64,000 nucleotides of DNA from Stagnimonas sp965279705 (lineage in GTDB: Bacteria; Pseudomonadota; Gammaproteobacteria; Nevskiales; Nevskiaceae), in the NCBI GenBank assembly GCA_965279705.1, contig OZ257257.1, positions 2,356,001-2,420,000 on the forward strand. Direction: 5' to 3'. The notes under the pieces are model-generated. The model saw only the letters and a list, made by a program, of their open reading frames with translations. It was not told the origin of the DNA and made no database searches. Of the stretch, positions 45,401 through 53,926 are shown one piece after another (the stretch's first letter is position 1; each line of letters opens with the position of its first letter). A program made the translations under genes and the position numbers.

Positions 45401-47183
45401 AGTGCTGGATGAAGGCAGTTTCGCCGGTGGCGGCGCGCACTTCCATCGGCTCATGGTTGGCCACTTGCAGGCCAAAGTTTTCCAGCAGCGGCATGGCATC
45501 CGAAAGTGGCATGGGCTGTTGCAGGCGATAGAGCTTCAGGCCCACCACCGTGCCCGCGTCATCCAGCAGCAAGCGCGGCGACAGCGGCCAGCCGGGGGCG
45601 AGTGCGGCGAGGATGCGCGCATCCATCGCTGCCTCTGCCGGCGTGAGCGATTCCTGCGCGGAGAGCGGGAAAGCCTCACCGTAGGCGGCACTCAACTCCG
45701 TATCGGCGAGCGCCTCGCGGAACTGCTCGCGCCAGCCGCGGGTGGCGACGGTGAGACGCGCCTCAAGCTCCTGCGTGGTGAAATCCACCACCGTGCCGGG
45801 TGGCGTGCGGATGATGAAATGCATGCGGGTGAAACCGCCGCGCAGGAACTCGACATTGCGATCCACCGAGCTGCCATTGAAGGCGCTGACCAGCTCCCGG
45901 GCCACGGCTTCGCGCAGCTCGCGCGAGTAACGCTCGCGCGGCACGAATACGAGGCAGCTGTAGAAACGGCCGTAACGATCCCGACGCATGACCAGCTTCA
46001 GCTGATGGCGGTCGCGCAGTGCCCGCACGCTCAGCGTCGCGTCGAACAGTTCGTCTTCACCGGTCTGGAACAACTCGTCGCGCGGCCAGCTTTGCAGGAT
46101 GGCGCGCAGGTTCTTGCCGCTATGGCTGTCTTCCGAAAACCCCGCTCTCGCCAACACATCGGCCACCTTGCGGCGCACGATGGGAATCTCCGTCGGGCGG
46201 GCGTGATAGGCCTCGGCGGTGAACAGGCCGATCAACCTCACCGTGCCTTCCAGCGCACCATCGGCGGCGAAGCGCTTGACCGAAATCACGTCCAGATACT
46301 CGGCGTCGTGCACCGGCGAGCGCACATTGCCCTTGGTGATGACAACGAGGCGCGCGGAACTCAGATATTTGTCCAGTTCTTCGCGCGGGGCGATCAGCTC
46401 GTCGGCCGTGGCCAGGCGGCTGCCGCTGCGCAGCAAGCCCAACCCACTGGCGTCGTTGGTTTGCAGCGTGATGCGACTTTCGGTGGTTGTGGCCTGGTTC
46501 TCGACCAGCCCTAGAAAAGTGAAATGCCGCTCGCTGAGCCAGCCGAGAAACGCCTGCGCCTCGGCAAACTCGTCGCGCTTCGCACCCTTGGGCACGGTAT
46601 CGAGCGCGGCGATGAGCGCGGCCAGGCCCTGCCGCATGGCAGCGTAGTCGGCCACTGCGGTGCTGACTTCAGCCAGCGTGCCTCGCACCGCGGCTTCGAG
46701 CTGCTCGTAGGCCTCCGCATCGACCAGCGGCTCGAACTCCATGTGAATCAGCGACTCGGGCAGCGCGTTGCTATCGCCCGACGGCGGCGTGCGCAGCAGC
46801 TGGCCCCTGACATCGCGTACCAAGTGCAGGATGGGATGCACCGACCAGTCGATGCCAGCCCCGGTTTCGCGCACGCGCTGGCTGATGCTGTCGACCAGAA
46901 ACGGCATGTCGGGGATCACCGTCTGCAATACGGCCAAGCCGTGGGGCGTCGAAGGCAGGGTGAGCTGGATTTGTGCGGCGTCGCCAGATCGCACGGCCGC
47001 CAGTGCCGCATGCTGAGCGAGCAAGGCGGCGATGGCGACGGGTGGCCGCGCTGCCAGCACTTCATCGGAGATGGCACTGAGATACTGCCGCACGAAATCG
47101 GCAGGTGGTGAGGGGTTTTGCGCGGCGGCGAGGCGTTCTATTTCGGCGCGTGCTGCCATCGGTGCGGACGGGGAGTTCGACAT
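42417..47183 (-). CDS. gdhB: NAD-specific glutamate dehydrogenase, 180-kDa class
   Basis: A 1588-residue protein, the usual size of the large class known from Streptomyces and Pseudomonas GdhB. The N-terminal ~700 residues are the ACT-like and helical regulatory region. The catalytic core contains KVARGGLRWSDRRQDFRTEVLGLMKAQ and VPVGAKGGFVVKKGNP (catalytic Lys near residue 826), then VGVGDMSGDVFGNGMLLS, the NAD-binding part and GGIGTYVKAS. It deaminates glutamate to 2-oxoglutarate for catabolism. The start at 47183 has AGGAGA upstream. It is transcribed alone, divergent from the small membrane protein gene. Confidence 0.96.
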   Translation of the reverse strand: MSNSPSAPMAARAEIERLAAAQNPSPPADFVRQYLSAISDEVLAARPPVAIAALLAQHAALAAVRSGDAAQIQLTLPSTPHGLAVLQTVIPDMPFLVDSISQRVRETGAGIDWSVHPILHLVRDVRGQLLRTPPSGDSNALPESLIHMEFEPLVDAEAYEQLEAAVRGTLAEVSTAVADYAAMRQGLAALIAALDTVPKGAKRDEFAEAQAFLGWLSERHFTFLGLVENQATTTESRITLQTNDASGLGLLRSGSRLATADELIAPREELDKYLSSARLVVITKGNVRSPVHDAEYLDVISVKRFAADGALEGTVRLIGLFTAEAYHARPTEIPIVRRKVADVLARAGFSEDSHSGKNLRAILQSWPRDELFQTGEDELFDATLSVRALRDRHQLKLVMRRDRYGRFYSCLVFVPRERYSRELREAVARELVSAFNGSSVDRNVEFLRGGFTRMHFIIRTPPGTVVDFTTQELEARLTVATRGWREQFREALADTELSAAYGEAFPLSAQESLTPAEAAMDARILAALAPGWPLSPRLLLDDAGTVVGLKLYRLQQPMPLSDAMPLLENFGLQVANHEPMEVRAATGETAFIQHFVLQPLSVAGFHPDALRAQFESAFLAVQRGEAENDSLNRLVITAGMTARQVTALRTFATYLVQTALPFGPVYMQGVFAGHPAIAKRIVELFEARFDPALDDGKRQDQVIIINQALEDALDKVASLDADRILRAAVAVVRAGLRTNFYQPGTEGQQKSYVSVKLDPARIPDLPLPRPAFEIWVYSPDVEGVHLRGGKVARGGLRWSDRRQDFRTEVLGLMKAQQVKNTVIVPVGAKGGFVVKKGNPADREAWAKLGIECYKTFLRGLLDITDNRVGDAITAPKNVVRYDGDDPYLVVAADKGTATFSDIANSISAEYGHWLGDAFASGGSVGYDHKKMGITAKGAWESVKRHFHELPTPKDIQSEDFSVVGVGDMSGDVFGNGMLLSRHIRLLAAFDHRHIFIDPMPDTEASFTERERLFALPRSSWDDYSKGLISQGGGIWPRSAKSIELSDQARTALGIEARRLTPNELMNAILKAPVDLLWNGGIGTYVKASTQSHPEVGDRANDGLRVNGKDLRCKVIGEGGNLGATQLGRIEAALGGVRLNTDAIDNAGGVHSSDREVNIKIPLNSLMREGKLTREVRDPLLASMTDDIARFVLRDSFVQSMAVSLLEATSVQRLDEHAELIRTLEREGLLNRTVEFLPDEETIKERQRQGKGLTRPELAVLLAYAKMSLYEATLKSDMPDDVFFVRDLLGNFPKALVQQYTPELRNHQLKREIIATILSNAVANRMGVSFAHRLAEDHGHDRGDVLKAYATAHEIFGGDQYWRDIEALDGSLPAATQYRLVGIAAGLLKHATGWLLMAGYAKKPVLASVDRFAAAIRELEAMLPAALPPAYLEDWTRTATQLITEKVPEALAKRLAATRVLGAAMDITELALEANVTLAAAANVYFATAERFRLLWLYAAINNLQVQGKWHALARQNLRDDLFHLHRLLAARILKYPGDATQRIEAWVAKHSVQITFAERRIADLATAGSVDFERLVVAVRELRKLRSL

Positions 47184-47316
47184 GAAAGGTCTCCTGAGAG
47201 TCGCTTGTCGCGATCTTGAATAGGGTATTTAAGCCAGTATGCCAGCCGTGTTGCAGCCCACACCGCAGTCGCGGGCTGCCGATACAATCGACCGGCTCAC
47301 TAACCCACATGCCGCC

Positions 47317-47802
47317 ATGCAAACCATCGCCCCTGCCCGCAGCAAGCTGACCGCCCGCCGCCTCTACTGGGGTCTGGTGCTTTTGTGGGGCGTAGTGTCG
47401 GTAGTGATTGCCGACCGCCTGTCGGATCACATGAAGTTCCGCATCAACGACCTTTCGGTCATCCCTGGTGCAGGCATGGTCATGCGCGACCCCGAGGGCA
47501 CGTTCTTCCACGTCAACAGCACCGGCAAGGCGCGCGCGGTGTATCCGACGCAGGAAACCAGCTACCGCCAGCTCTGCCTCGACTGCGTGCTGGTCACGGG
47601 CGAGCAGATGTCGCAGACCAATGATTTCTGCGCCGCCGGCGTGCGTAACGCGCTGCCCAAGATCGAGTTTGAACTGCCCTGCTCGTCCTGGGCGGTGATG
47701 GGCGACGGCACCAAGGTGGTGGCGGTGACCCTGTTCCTGGTGCCGCTGCTGCTCTGGCCGATGTTGCGTGCAGTCACGCGGGCCATCACGGGCCTGAAGT
47801 AA
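47317..47802 (+). CDS. Membrane protein with a Cys-containing extracytoplasmic domain, unknown function
   Basis: 161 residues from the ATG at 47317. I prefer this to the in-frame start at 47239 because a TACAAT -10-like element at 47283-47288 lies just before it. One membrane helix is near residues 18-35 (YWGLVLLWGVVSVVI) and another near the C-terminus (VVAVTLFLVPLLLWPML). Between them is a domain with four Cys (LCLDC, DFCAAG, LPCSSW) that could form disulfides in the periplasm. No family recognised. It is convergent with pncC, with 2 bases between them. Confidence 0.65.
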   Translation: MQTIAPARSKLTARRLYWGLVLLWGVVSVVIADRLSDHMKFRINDLSVIPGAGMVMRDPEGTFFHVNSTGKARAVYPTQETSYRQLCLDCVLVTGEQMSQTNDFCAAGVRNALPKIEFELPCSSWAVMGDGTKVVAVTLFLVPLLLWPMLRAVTRAITGLK

Positions 47803-47804
47803 CG

Positions 47805-48299
47805 CTAGGCTGCAACAGCTAACCGTTCGATCAGCCCCTGAAGGGCGGCATCGACCGCCTGCTTACGAACCGCCTCACGGTCACCAGTAAAAAGATAGAC
47901 GCGGGCCTGCACGCCGCCGTGCCCTGCCCAGGCAATCCATACCGTGCCGACCGGCTTGTCGGCCGTACCGCCGCTGGGGCCGGCAATGCCCGAGACCGCG
48001 ATGCTGTGCTGCACCGGCGCACGCGCCATCAAGCCCTCGGCCATCGCCCGCACGCAGGGTTCGCTGACCGCGCCAAAGCTGGCAAGCAGGGATTCCGCCA
48101 CGCCCAGCAACTCGTGCTTGGCGCGGTTGGAATAGGTCACGAGCCCCCGCTCGAACCAGGCGGATGACCCGGCACGCGCGGTGCAGGCGGCGGCAATCAG
48201 GCCGCCGGTGCAGGACTCCGCCACTGCCAGCCACTCGCGGCGCGCAATGAGGCGGGTGGCGATCTCGGCGATCAGTGCCTCTTGGGCGCGATCGCTCAC
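47805..48299 (-). CDS. pncC: Nicotinamide-nucleotide amidohydrolase PncC (CinA C-terminal type)
   Basis: 164 residues starting with the GTG at 48299, which overlaps the stop of the dehydrogenase gene (GTGA). It is a stand-alone CinA domain: AVAESCTGGLIAAACT near residues 24-40, YSNRAKHELLGV and IAVSGIAGPSGGTADKPVGTVWIA near 100-123. PncC deamidates NMN to NaMN, recycling pyridine nucleotides. Coupling to an NAD-dependent dehydrogenase gene is curious but may be chance. Confidence 0.93.
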   Translation of the reverse strand: MSDRAQEALIAEIATRLIARREWLAVAESCTGGLIAAACTARAGSSAWFERGLVTYSNRAKHELLGVAESLLASFGAVSEPCVRAMAEGLMARAPVQHSIAVSGIAGPSGGTADKPVGTVWIAWAGHGGVQARVYLFTGDREAVRKQAVDAALQGLIERLAVAA

Positions 48300-49345
48300 C
48301 GGCGAAAAATCTCTTCGGCCAGACGATCGGCCACTTCGTGCGTGGGTTTTTTCTCGGCTTGGGCACGGTCGAAGATCTGCGTCAGCACGGTGCCGATACG
48401 GTCGAGGTGCGCCTTGGTCTTGTCGGCATCGTAGCCGTGCGTCTCGTGGTAGATCTCGATGATGCCGCCGGCATTGATGGCGTAGTCCGGCGCGTAGAGA
48501 ATGTCGCGCTCCATCAGCACCTTGCCGTGGCGCGGGGCCGCCAGCTGGTTGTTGCTGGCGCCGGCGATCACCGGCGCCTTGATCTGCGGCAGCGTCAGGT
48601 CGTTGAGGATCGCGCCCAGCGCGCAGGGCGCGAACACATCCACGTCGAGCGCGAAGATCTGCTCCATGCTCACCGCCTTGGCGCCGAAGGCCTGCACGGC
48701 GCGGTCGACGCTGGGGAAGTGAATATCGGTCACCCACAGCTCGGCACCGGCCTCGTGCAGATGCTGCGCCAGGCGATAGCCAACGTTGCCCACGCCCTGG
48801 ATCGCCACCCGCAGACCCTTGAGATCGTCACGACCCAAGCGATGCTTCACCGCCGCCTTGAGACCCACGAAGGTGCCGTAGGCGGTTGCCGGTGAAGGGT
48901 CGCCATTGCGACCGGCAGCCATCGAAGCGGCATCGGCCAGGCCGCCGACGTGCGTGGTGACCTCGGCCATCTTGTGAATGTCGGCCACCGAGGTGCCGGA
49001 GTCTTCCGCAACCACGTACTTGCCACCGAACTGGTCGACGAACCGGCCCATCGCCAGCATCAGTTCGGGAGTCTTGTCCTTGCGCGGGTCACCGAGGATC
49101 ACGCTCTTGCCGCCGCCCTGCGGCAGGCCGGCGAGTGCGGCCTTGTAGGTCATGCCACGCGACAAGCGCAGCACGTCGTTTAGCGCCTCAGCATCACTGG
49201 CATAGGGCCACATGCGGCAGCCGCCGAGGCCGCAGCCCAGGCGCGTGCTATGGACGGCGATGATCGCCTTCAGGCCCGTGACGGGGTCACGATGGAAAGC
49301 GACCTGCTCGTGCTGGTCGTACTCGGGATGGGAGAAAACAGACAT
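48296..49345 (-). CDS. Leucine/valine-type amino-acid dehydrogenase (Glu/Leu/Phe/Val family)
   Basis: 349 residues. The family signature LAGLPQGGGKSVIL with catalytic Lys is near residue 70-83, the second Lys-containing block is TYKAALAG just before, and the NAD-binding motif GVGNVGYRLAQHLHEAG is near 183-199. CALGAILN and NNQLA follow. Size and sequence fit leucine (or valine) dehydrogenase, giving the 2-oxo acid, NADH and ammonium. It lies 3.5 kb from the glutamate dehydrogenase gene, so both contribute to amino-acid catabolism. Confidence 0.9.
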   Translation of the reverse strand: MSVFSHPEYDQHEQVAFHRDPVTGLKAIIAVHSTRLGCGLGGCRMWPYASDAEALNDVLRLSRGMTYKAALAGLPQGGGKSVILGDPRKDKTPELMLAMGRFVDQFGGKYVVAEDSGTSVADIHKMAEVTTHVGGLADAASMAAGRNGDPSPATAYGTFVGLKAAVKHRLGRDDLKGLRVAIQGVGNVGYRLAQHLHEAGAELWVTDIHFPSVDRAVQAFGAKAVSMEQIFALDVDVFAPCALGAILNDLTLPQIKAPVIAGASNNQLAAPRHGKVLMERDILYAPDYAINAGGIIEIYHETHGYDADKTKAHLDRIGTVLTQIFDRAQAEKKPTHEVADRLAEEIFRR

Positions 49346-49398
49346 GGATCAGGGCTCGGCAAATGCGATTTGGCGCGCATTTTACGTGCCGTGCCGTA

Positions 49399-50265
49399 TT
49401 ACCGTCCTTGCATCGACCAGCGCTTGAGCCAACGCAGCTGCACAGCAATGAGCAGAACGGTAATGACGAACGTCGCCAGCAAGATCGCCGCCGCATAGCC
49501 GAAGCGCAGATATTCAAAACCGTTCTGGTAGGCATACAGCGGCAGTAACAGCGTGCCGTACTGCGGCCCGCCCTTGGTGATGATCATCGCCGGCGTGAGG
49601 CTGGTCTGGAAGCTCAGCGCCGCATCGCGGCAGGCCAGCAACACCAGTACCGGCATCAAGAGCGGCAGCGTCACGCGGCGAAAGATGTGCCAGCTCGACG
49701 CGCCCTCGATGCGGGCGGCCTCGTAGACCTCGGTGCCCAGCTCCTGTCTGGCTGCGATCAATACTACGGTTAGCTCGCCGATCAGCCAGAGGGTCATGAA
49801 CGACAAGAGCCCGCGCGCCACGCCGGGTTGTGTCAGCCAGGCATCGGGGGTGATGCCGACCAACGGCAGCAACAACGCCACCGGCCCGTAGAGCGGGTTG
49901 AGAAGGAACAACCACACCAGCGCCCAGGCGATATCAGGGGTGACACCCGGTGCCAGCACCGCCGCACGACCCAAGCCCACGCCGGGACCGTTGCGGTGCA
50001 GCAGCAGCGCCAGGCCCAGCGCCAGCAGAAGCCGCAGTGGCACGGTGACGAGCAGTACCTTCAGCGAGTTGGAAAGGCTCTGCCAGAACAGCGGGTCGCC
50101 CCACAGGCGGACGAGGTTGTCCGCCCCAGCAAATTGCGGTGCAGAAACGCCGTCGAAGTGCAGCAAGGCCAGCGGCAATATGGCGAGCGCGGGCAGCACC
50201 ACGAGGGCTGCAAGCAGCACAAGCCCCGGCAACGACCAGCCCCACAGGCGCCAGGTCTTGCTCAT
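49399..50265 (-). CDS. Sugar ABC transporter permease (MalF/UgpA type)
   Basis: 288 residues from the ATG at 50265, which overlaps the stop of the ATPase gene. Six membrane segments are expected. The conserved EAA loop is visible as YEAARIEGASSWHIFRRVTLPLLMPVL near residues 195-220. It is the last gene of the four-gene importer operon and pairs with the MalG-type permease encoded first. Confidence 0.92.
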   Translation of the reverse strand: MSKTWRLWGWSLPGLVLLAALVVLPALAILPLALLHFDGVSAPQFAGADNLVRLWGDPLFWQSLSNSLKVLLVTVPLRLLLALGLALLLHRNGPGVGLGRAAVLAPGVTPDIAWALVWLFLLNPLYGPVALLLPLVGITPDAWLTQPGVARGLLSFMTLWLIGELTVVLIAARQELGTEVYEAARIEGASSWHIFRRVTLPLLMPVLVLLACRDAALSFQTSLTPAMIITKGGPQYGTLLLPLYAYQNGFEYLRFGYAAAILLATFVITVLLIAVQLRWLKRWSMQGR

Positions 50266-51353
50266 AAAAGAGCACCCTCGCCGTCCGCCGCGAACCAGCA
50301 GGCGGCGTCGAGGTGCAGTGTCACCGGCAGCGCATCGCCGACGCGCCCTGCCCACTCCGGCTCGGTGCGGGCGGCCAGGCGCTCACCTTGGGCATCGAGC
50401 CAGACGATCTGGTGATCGCCACCGGGCTCGATGTCGGCAATGCTGGCCTGAACCGTGGCCACCGCACCGTGGGCCGGTGCCCAGCGCGAACCCGGCAGGC
50501 TGAGCTGCTCCGGGCGCAGGCCCAGCGTCGCGCCGGCGGCGGACAGTGCGGGCGGCACGGCGACCTCATCGGCCATGCGCGCACCGCGCCACCACAGCGC
50601 ACCATCGAGTGCCAACCGCACCTCGAACAGGTTCATCGCCGGGCTGCCCAGAAACTGTGCCACGAAGCGATTGGCGGGCCGCGCGTAGACCGCGCGCGGC
50701 ACGTCGAGCTGTTGCAGCACGCCGTCTTTGAGAATACCCAGCCGATCGGCAAGCGCCATCGCCTCGGCCTGGTCGTGGGTCACCAGCAACATCGCGGCAC
50801 GGCTACCGGCGTGGGCGCGCACGATCTCGGCCCGCGCGGTGCTGCGCAGCTGGGCATCGAGACTGGACAGCGGCTCGTCCAGCAGCAGCGCCTTGGGCTG
50901 GCGCAGCAACGCACGGCCCAGCGCCACCCGCTGCCGCTCGCCACCCGAGAGCGCCGTGGGGCGACGCGCCAGCAACGCGCTGAGACCCAGCGTGCTGGCG
51001 ACGGCTTTTGCCCGCTCATGCGCCAGCTCGATGGCCATGCCGCGTGCGCGCAGGCCGAAGCAGAGGTTTTCGAGCACGCTGAGGTGCGGGAACAACGCAT
51101 AGCTCTGGAACATCATTGCCACGTCGCGCCGCGCCGATGGCAGCGTGTCGATGCGCTGGCCGTCGATGCGAATCTCGCCGCTCTGCACCGCCGCCAGCCC
51201 CGCCACCGCGCGCAACAAGGTGGATTTTCCGGAGCCTGAAGGCCCCGCGAGAACCACGCGTTCGCCGGGGGCGACCGCCAGCGATACCGACCGCAGCACC
51301 GGCTTGCCGTCGAGCGCGACGCTGACCGCGTCGAGCACCAAGCCTTGAGTCAT
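50262..51353 (-). CDS. Sugar ABC transporter ATP-binding protein (MalK/UgpC type)
   Basis: 363 residues from the ATG at 51353. Walker A is GPSGSGKSTLL, the Q-loop MMFQSYALFPHLSV, signature LSGGERQRVALGRALL, Walker B LLLDEPLSSLD and the His switch LLVTHDQAEA. The C-terminal ~120 residues form a TOBE-type domain (LGLRPEQLSL, IVWLDAQGERLAAR). This is the sugar-importer type of ATPase and energises the two permeases. Overlaps of 4 bases join it to both neighbours. Confidence 0.94.
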   Translation of the reverse strand: MTQGLVLDAVSVALDGKPVLRSVSLAVAPGERVVLAGPSGSGKSTLLRAVAGLAAVQSGEIRIDGQRIDTLPSARRDVAMMFQSYALFPHLSVLENLCFGLRARGMAIELAHERAKAVASTLGLSALLARRPTALSGGERQRVALGRALLRQPKALLLDEPLSSLDAQLRSTARAEIVRAHAGSRAAMLLVTHDQAEAMALADRLGILKDGVLQQLDVPRAVYARPANRFVAQFLGSPAMNLFEVRLALDGALWWRGARMADEVAVPPALSAAGATLGLRPEQLSLPGSRWAPAHGAVATVQASIADIEPGGDHQIVWLDAQGERLAARTEPEWAGRVGDALPVTLHLDAACWFAADGEGALL

Positions 51354-52732
51354 TTCGCAGCGCCTGGCGCAGCAGCTGCAGTGGCGTTCATCGCCCGCAG
51401 ATCTTCGAGCAGGATCGGCTGCACGGTCTTGGCGATCAGGCGCGCGGCGACGAGGCTGGACGCCGCGACACCCTCGGCCTCGCCAGGAGCCGGCGGCTCG
51501 AACATCCATTCGTCCAGCAGCACATCGGCTCGGCTTTCCACCTCGTGCCAGCGCGCGGTATTCGGCGTGCGGCGTAGCAGCGGGATGGCGTCGAGAAACA
51601 CCTGCGCATGAGCCGGTGCCTGCGTGGCGTCGAGAAACGACGGCGAGGTGGCGACGCTGATGCGCGACGGCACGGTGCGGCCGCTTTTGGCAAGCAGGGC
51701 CTGCCCCTCGACCGAGAGTGCGTATTCGACGAAGGCCTGCGCGTCCACCGGCGACCTGGCCTTGGCGGCCATGCAATAGGCATCCGCATGCAGCACACCC
51801 ACCGGCTCACGCAGCAAGGGGAACGGTGCGACATCCCAGTCCGGGGCCTTGTCGCCCAAATCACGCAGGGTCGCGGTGTACCGGCGGGACTGGAACAGCA
51901 TGGCAACACCGCCGCGCGCGAAGCGGCTGTCGGCGTCCTCCGCGTAGGTCTGCGCCTGGCCGGGAGCGACGCGGAAATCGCTGACCAGCGCCTTCACCAT
52001 CGCCATCGCATGCACGGCGTTGCCGCCGTCGATGCGCAGCATGCTGGGCTTGTTGAGGTCATCGACCAAGGCGCCTTTCATACCCCAGATGAAGGGTGCG
52101 AGGCGGATCAGCGTCGGCTGGATCGCCACGCCCCAGACGTCGACCTTGCCGTCGCCATCGGTATCGCGGCGGATTTTCTGCGCGGCGGCCAGCATGTCGG
52201 CAAAGCGCCAGTCGGCCTTGGGTTCGGGCACGCCCGCCTGTTTGAACAGCGTGCGGTTGTAGTAGACGACGAGGCTGGAGACGTTCTGCGGCAGGCAGTA
52301 CTGGGTGCCCTGAAAGTTGAAGGCCTCGGTCGCCTGCGGGTAGAAATCCTCGGTCTTGTAGCGGCCGTCGGCACTCATCACCTCGGCCAGCGGTGCCAGC
52401 GCACCACGGCCTGCGAACTGGCCGAAGCGGCGGAAGTTGAGGATGAACAAATCCGGCGGATTGCCGGCGGCGAAGGCGGTGCTGAGCTTAGCCATGTGAT
52501 CGGCCTGCTTGCCGACCGGGATCAGCTCGACCTTCTTGCCGGGGTGTGATTTTTCGTAGGCGCCGATCAGCTCGCGGAAGGCTGTGATCTCTGCCGGGTC
52601 GCCAAAGATCTGCAAGCGCACGGGTATCGACTTGGCGGCAGCGACAGCCTCGGTGGGCGGCGCGGACTTGCCGCAGGCCATCACCAGAGCTGCGACGGCG
52701 AGACCGGTGAACAGGCGGATCGAAAAGGTCAT
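51350..52732 (-). CDS. Sugar ABC transporter substrate-binding lipoprotein
   Basis: 460 residues from the ATG at 52732, with a lipoprotein signal (LAVAALVMACGKS, Cys near residue 20). Family features include PVRLQIFGDPAEITAFRELIGAYEKSHPGKKVEL near the mature N-terminus, NPPDLFILNFRRFGQF and VVYYNRTLFKQAGVPEPKADW. These are typical of type 1 extracellular binding proteins for oligosaccharides or glycerol-3-phosphate. The particular sugar cannot be told. A membrane-anchored form in a Gram-negative is less usual but not rare. Confidence 0.92.
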   Translation of the reverse strand: MTFSIRLFTGLAVAALVMACGKSAPPTEAVAAAKSIPVRLQIFGDPAEITAFRELIGAYEKSHPGKKVELIPVGKQADHMAKLSTAFAAGNPPDLFILNFRRFGQFAGRGALAPLAEVMSADGRYKTEDFYPQATEAFNFQGTQYCLPQNVSSLVVYYNRTLFKQAGVPEPKADWRFADMLAAAQKIRRDTDGDGKVDVWGVAIQPTLIRLAPFIWGMKGALVDDLNKPSMLRIDGGNAVHAMAMVKALVSDFRVAPGQAQTYAEDADSRFARGGVAMLFQSRRYTATLRDLGDKAPDWDVAPFPLLREPVGVLHADAYCMAAKARSPVDAQAFVEYALSVEGQALLAKSGRTVPSRISVATSPSFLDATQAPAHAQVFLDAIPLLRRTPNTARWHEVESRADVLLDEWMFEPPAPGEAEGVAASSLVAARLIAKTVQPILLEDLRAMNATAAAAPGAAK

Positions 52733-53553
52733 TTGGCAGTGTCTCTGGACAAGGTATTGAGTAGGGGCTGCATCGCGACGAACACCAGCAGCACGGGGGC
52801 CGCCAGCAGAGCGCTGCCGGCCATCAGCACCGTCCACTGGGTGGGGCCGAGCAGATCCAGCGCGTGCAGCAGCAGGGGCGCGGTCAGCTCGCGCTCGCCT
52901 TCGAGGTAGAGCAAGGGTTCGAGGAAGGCGCCCCAGAACTGCATCGCTGCCAAGGTCGCCACCGCCACCGTCGTGGGCCGCACCTGCGGCAGGGCGAAGC
53001 GCCACCACTGGCGCAGCGCGCCCACGCCTTCGAGACTCGCTGCCTCGAAGGGCTCCGGGCCCAGGCGGCGGAAGGCCATGGTGTAGAGCAGCACGAACAG
53101 GGGACTCGCGCCATGCAGCGCCGGGGCCAGCAAGGGCACGCCACTGCGGCCCAGGCCCAGCGACTCGAACAGCACGAAGCGCGGCACCCAGATGGCGGTG
53201 AGCGGAATGCTGGCGGCGATGACCAGTGCCACCACCGCAAGCGTCATGCGACGGGTATCGAGCCGGGCGATGCCGAAGCCGGTGAGCGAGGCCATCACCA
53301 GACTCAGTGCAACGCCAACTACGGTGTAGGCCAGGGAGTTGAGCAGGCCAGAGAGCATCGGCACCCATTCAAAGACGCGCGCATAGGCCGCGAGCGTCGG
53401 GGCCGCAGGCCAGGCAAGGCCTGCGGCGCGCAGGGGCTGACCGGGTTCGTGCAGCGAGACGGGCAGCATCCACAGCAAGGGCGCCAGCAGCAGCAACGTG
53501 GCCGAAAAGGTCAACGCGACACGCAATGCTTTGGATTTGAAAGTGAGATTCAT
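52729..53553 (-). CDS. Sugar ABC transporter permease (MalG/UgpE type)
   Basis: 274 residues, first gene of the importer operon. Six membrane segments are expected; the EAA loop reads FEAASLEGVGALRQWWRFALPQVRP near residues 170-195. Its stop overlaps the start of the binding-protein gene. No sugar-binding regulator or glycosidase gene lies next to the operon, so substrate and control cannot be inferred from context. Confidence 0.92.
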   Translation of the reverse strand: MNLTFKSKALRVALTFSATLLLLAPLLWMLPVSLHEPGQPLRAAGLAWPAAPTLAAYARVFEWVPMLSGLLNSLAYTVVGVALSLVMASLTGFGIARLDTRRMTLAVVALVIAASIPLTAIWVPRFVLFESLGLGRSGVPLLAPALHGASPLFVLLYTMAFRRLGPEPFEAASLEGVGALRQWWRFALPQVRPTTVAVATLAAMQFWGAFLEPLLYLEGERELTAPLLLHALDLLGPTQWTVLMAGSALLAAPVLLVFVAMQPLLNTLSRDTAK

Positions 53554-53743
53554 GCGTCACGAGTTTATTGTAAAAATCACGTCAACTTATAAGCATTCAG
53601 CGCGGTGAAAAACATTCTGGAGTCAGTGGGTATCCCTGAAATCTTTATGACTTCTTCATGCGACCTTGCCGCCAGTCCCCTCGAATCTTCACGCTTCAAA
53701 GGCGCTCAATAGCGTCATCTCGAAACGCCCTGGAGGGTGTGCC
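53554..53743. promoter_or_regulatory. Divergent region between sugar importer and kdp operons
   Basis: This 190-base, relatively A/T-rich spacer must contain the promoters of both operons. I could not identify a convincing KdpE-binding site or sigma-54/sigma-70 elements. GGAGGG at about 53732 is the ribosome binding site of the first small kdp-linked frame. Confidence 0.4.
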
Positions 53744-53827
53744 ATGAACGATGTGCTTTTTCTGTTGCTGGGCCTTGGCGGCATTGCCGCGATGTTCGGC
53801 TATGCCGTGTTCTGTAACCGCAACTAG
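53744..53827 (+). CDS. 27-residue membrane peptide upstream of kdpF
   Basis: A short frame starting at the ATG at 53744 with a strong ribosome binding site (GGAGGG, 7 bases upstream). It encodes 27 residues, MNDVLFLLLGLGGIAAMFGY and then AVFCNRN, forming one membrane helix and ending in a polar tail. It stops 11 bases before the kdpF start. The position, size and good start signal suggest a true small subunit or regulator of the Kdp complex, similar in style to KdpF. I do not know a named family for it. Confidence 0.6.
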   Translation: MNDVLFLLLGLGGIAAMFGYAVFCNRN

Positions 53828-53838
53828 GGGCTGATCCA

Positions 53839-53925
53839 ATGCTTGATTACATACTCGGTGGGCTGACGCTCGCCATTCTTCTGGGCTATCTGACCTACGC
53901 CCTCGTCAAACCGGAAAAGTTCTGA
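53839..53925 (+). CDS. kdpF: KdpF subunit of the potassium-transporting ATPase
   Basis: 28 residues (MLDYILGGLTLAILLGYLTY, then ALVKPEKF), one membrane helix ending in the PEKF motif that is characteristic of KdpF. It stops one base before the kdpA ATG. KdpF stabilises the KdpABC complex. It is too short to be called by most gene finders. Confidence 0.93.
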   Translation: MLDYILGGLTLAILLGYLTYALVKPEKF

Positions 53926-53926
53926 C

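Noticed and set aside
44205..46514. Long open frame of 769 codons on the plus strand.
   Set aside because: It lies entirely antisense to the catalytic and regulatory parts of glutamate dehydrogenase. High GC makes stop codons rare in the opposite frame; composition is Ala/Arg/His-rich without motifs.
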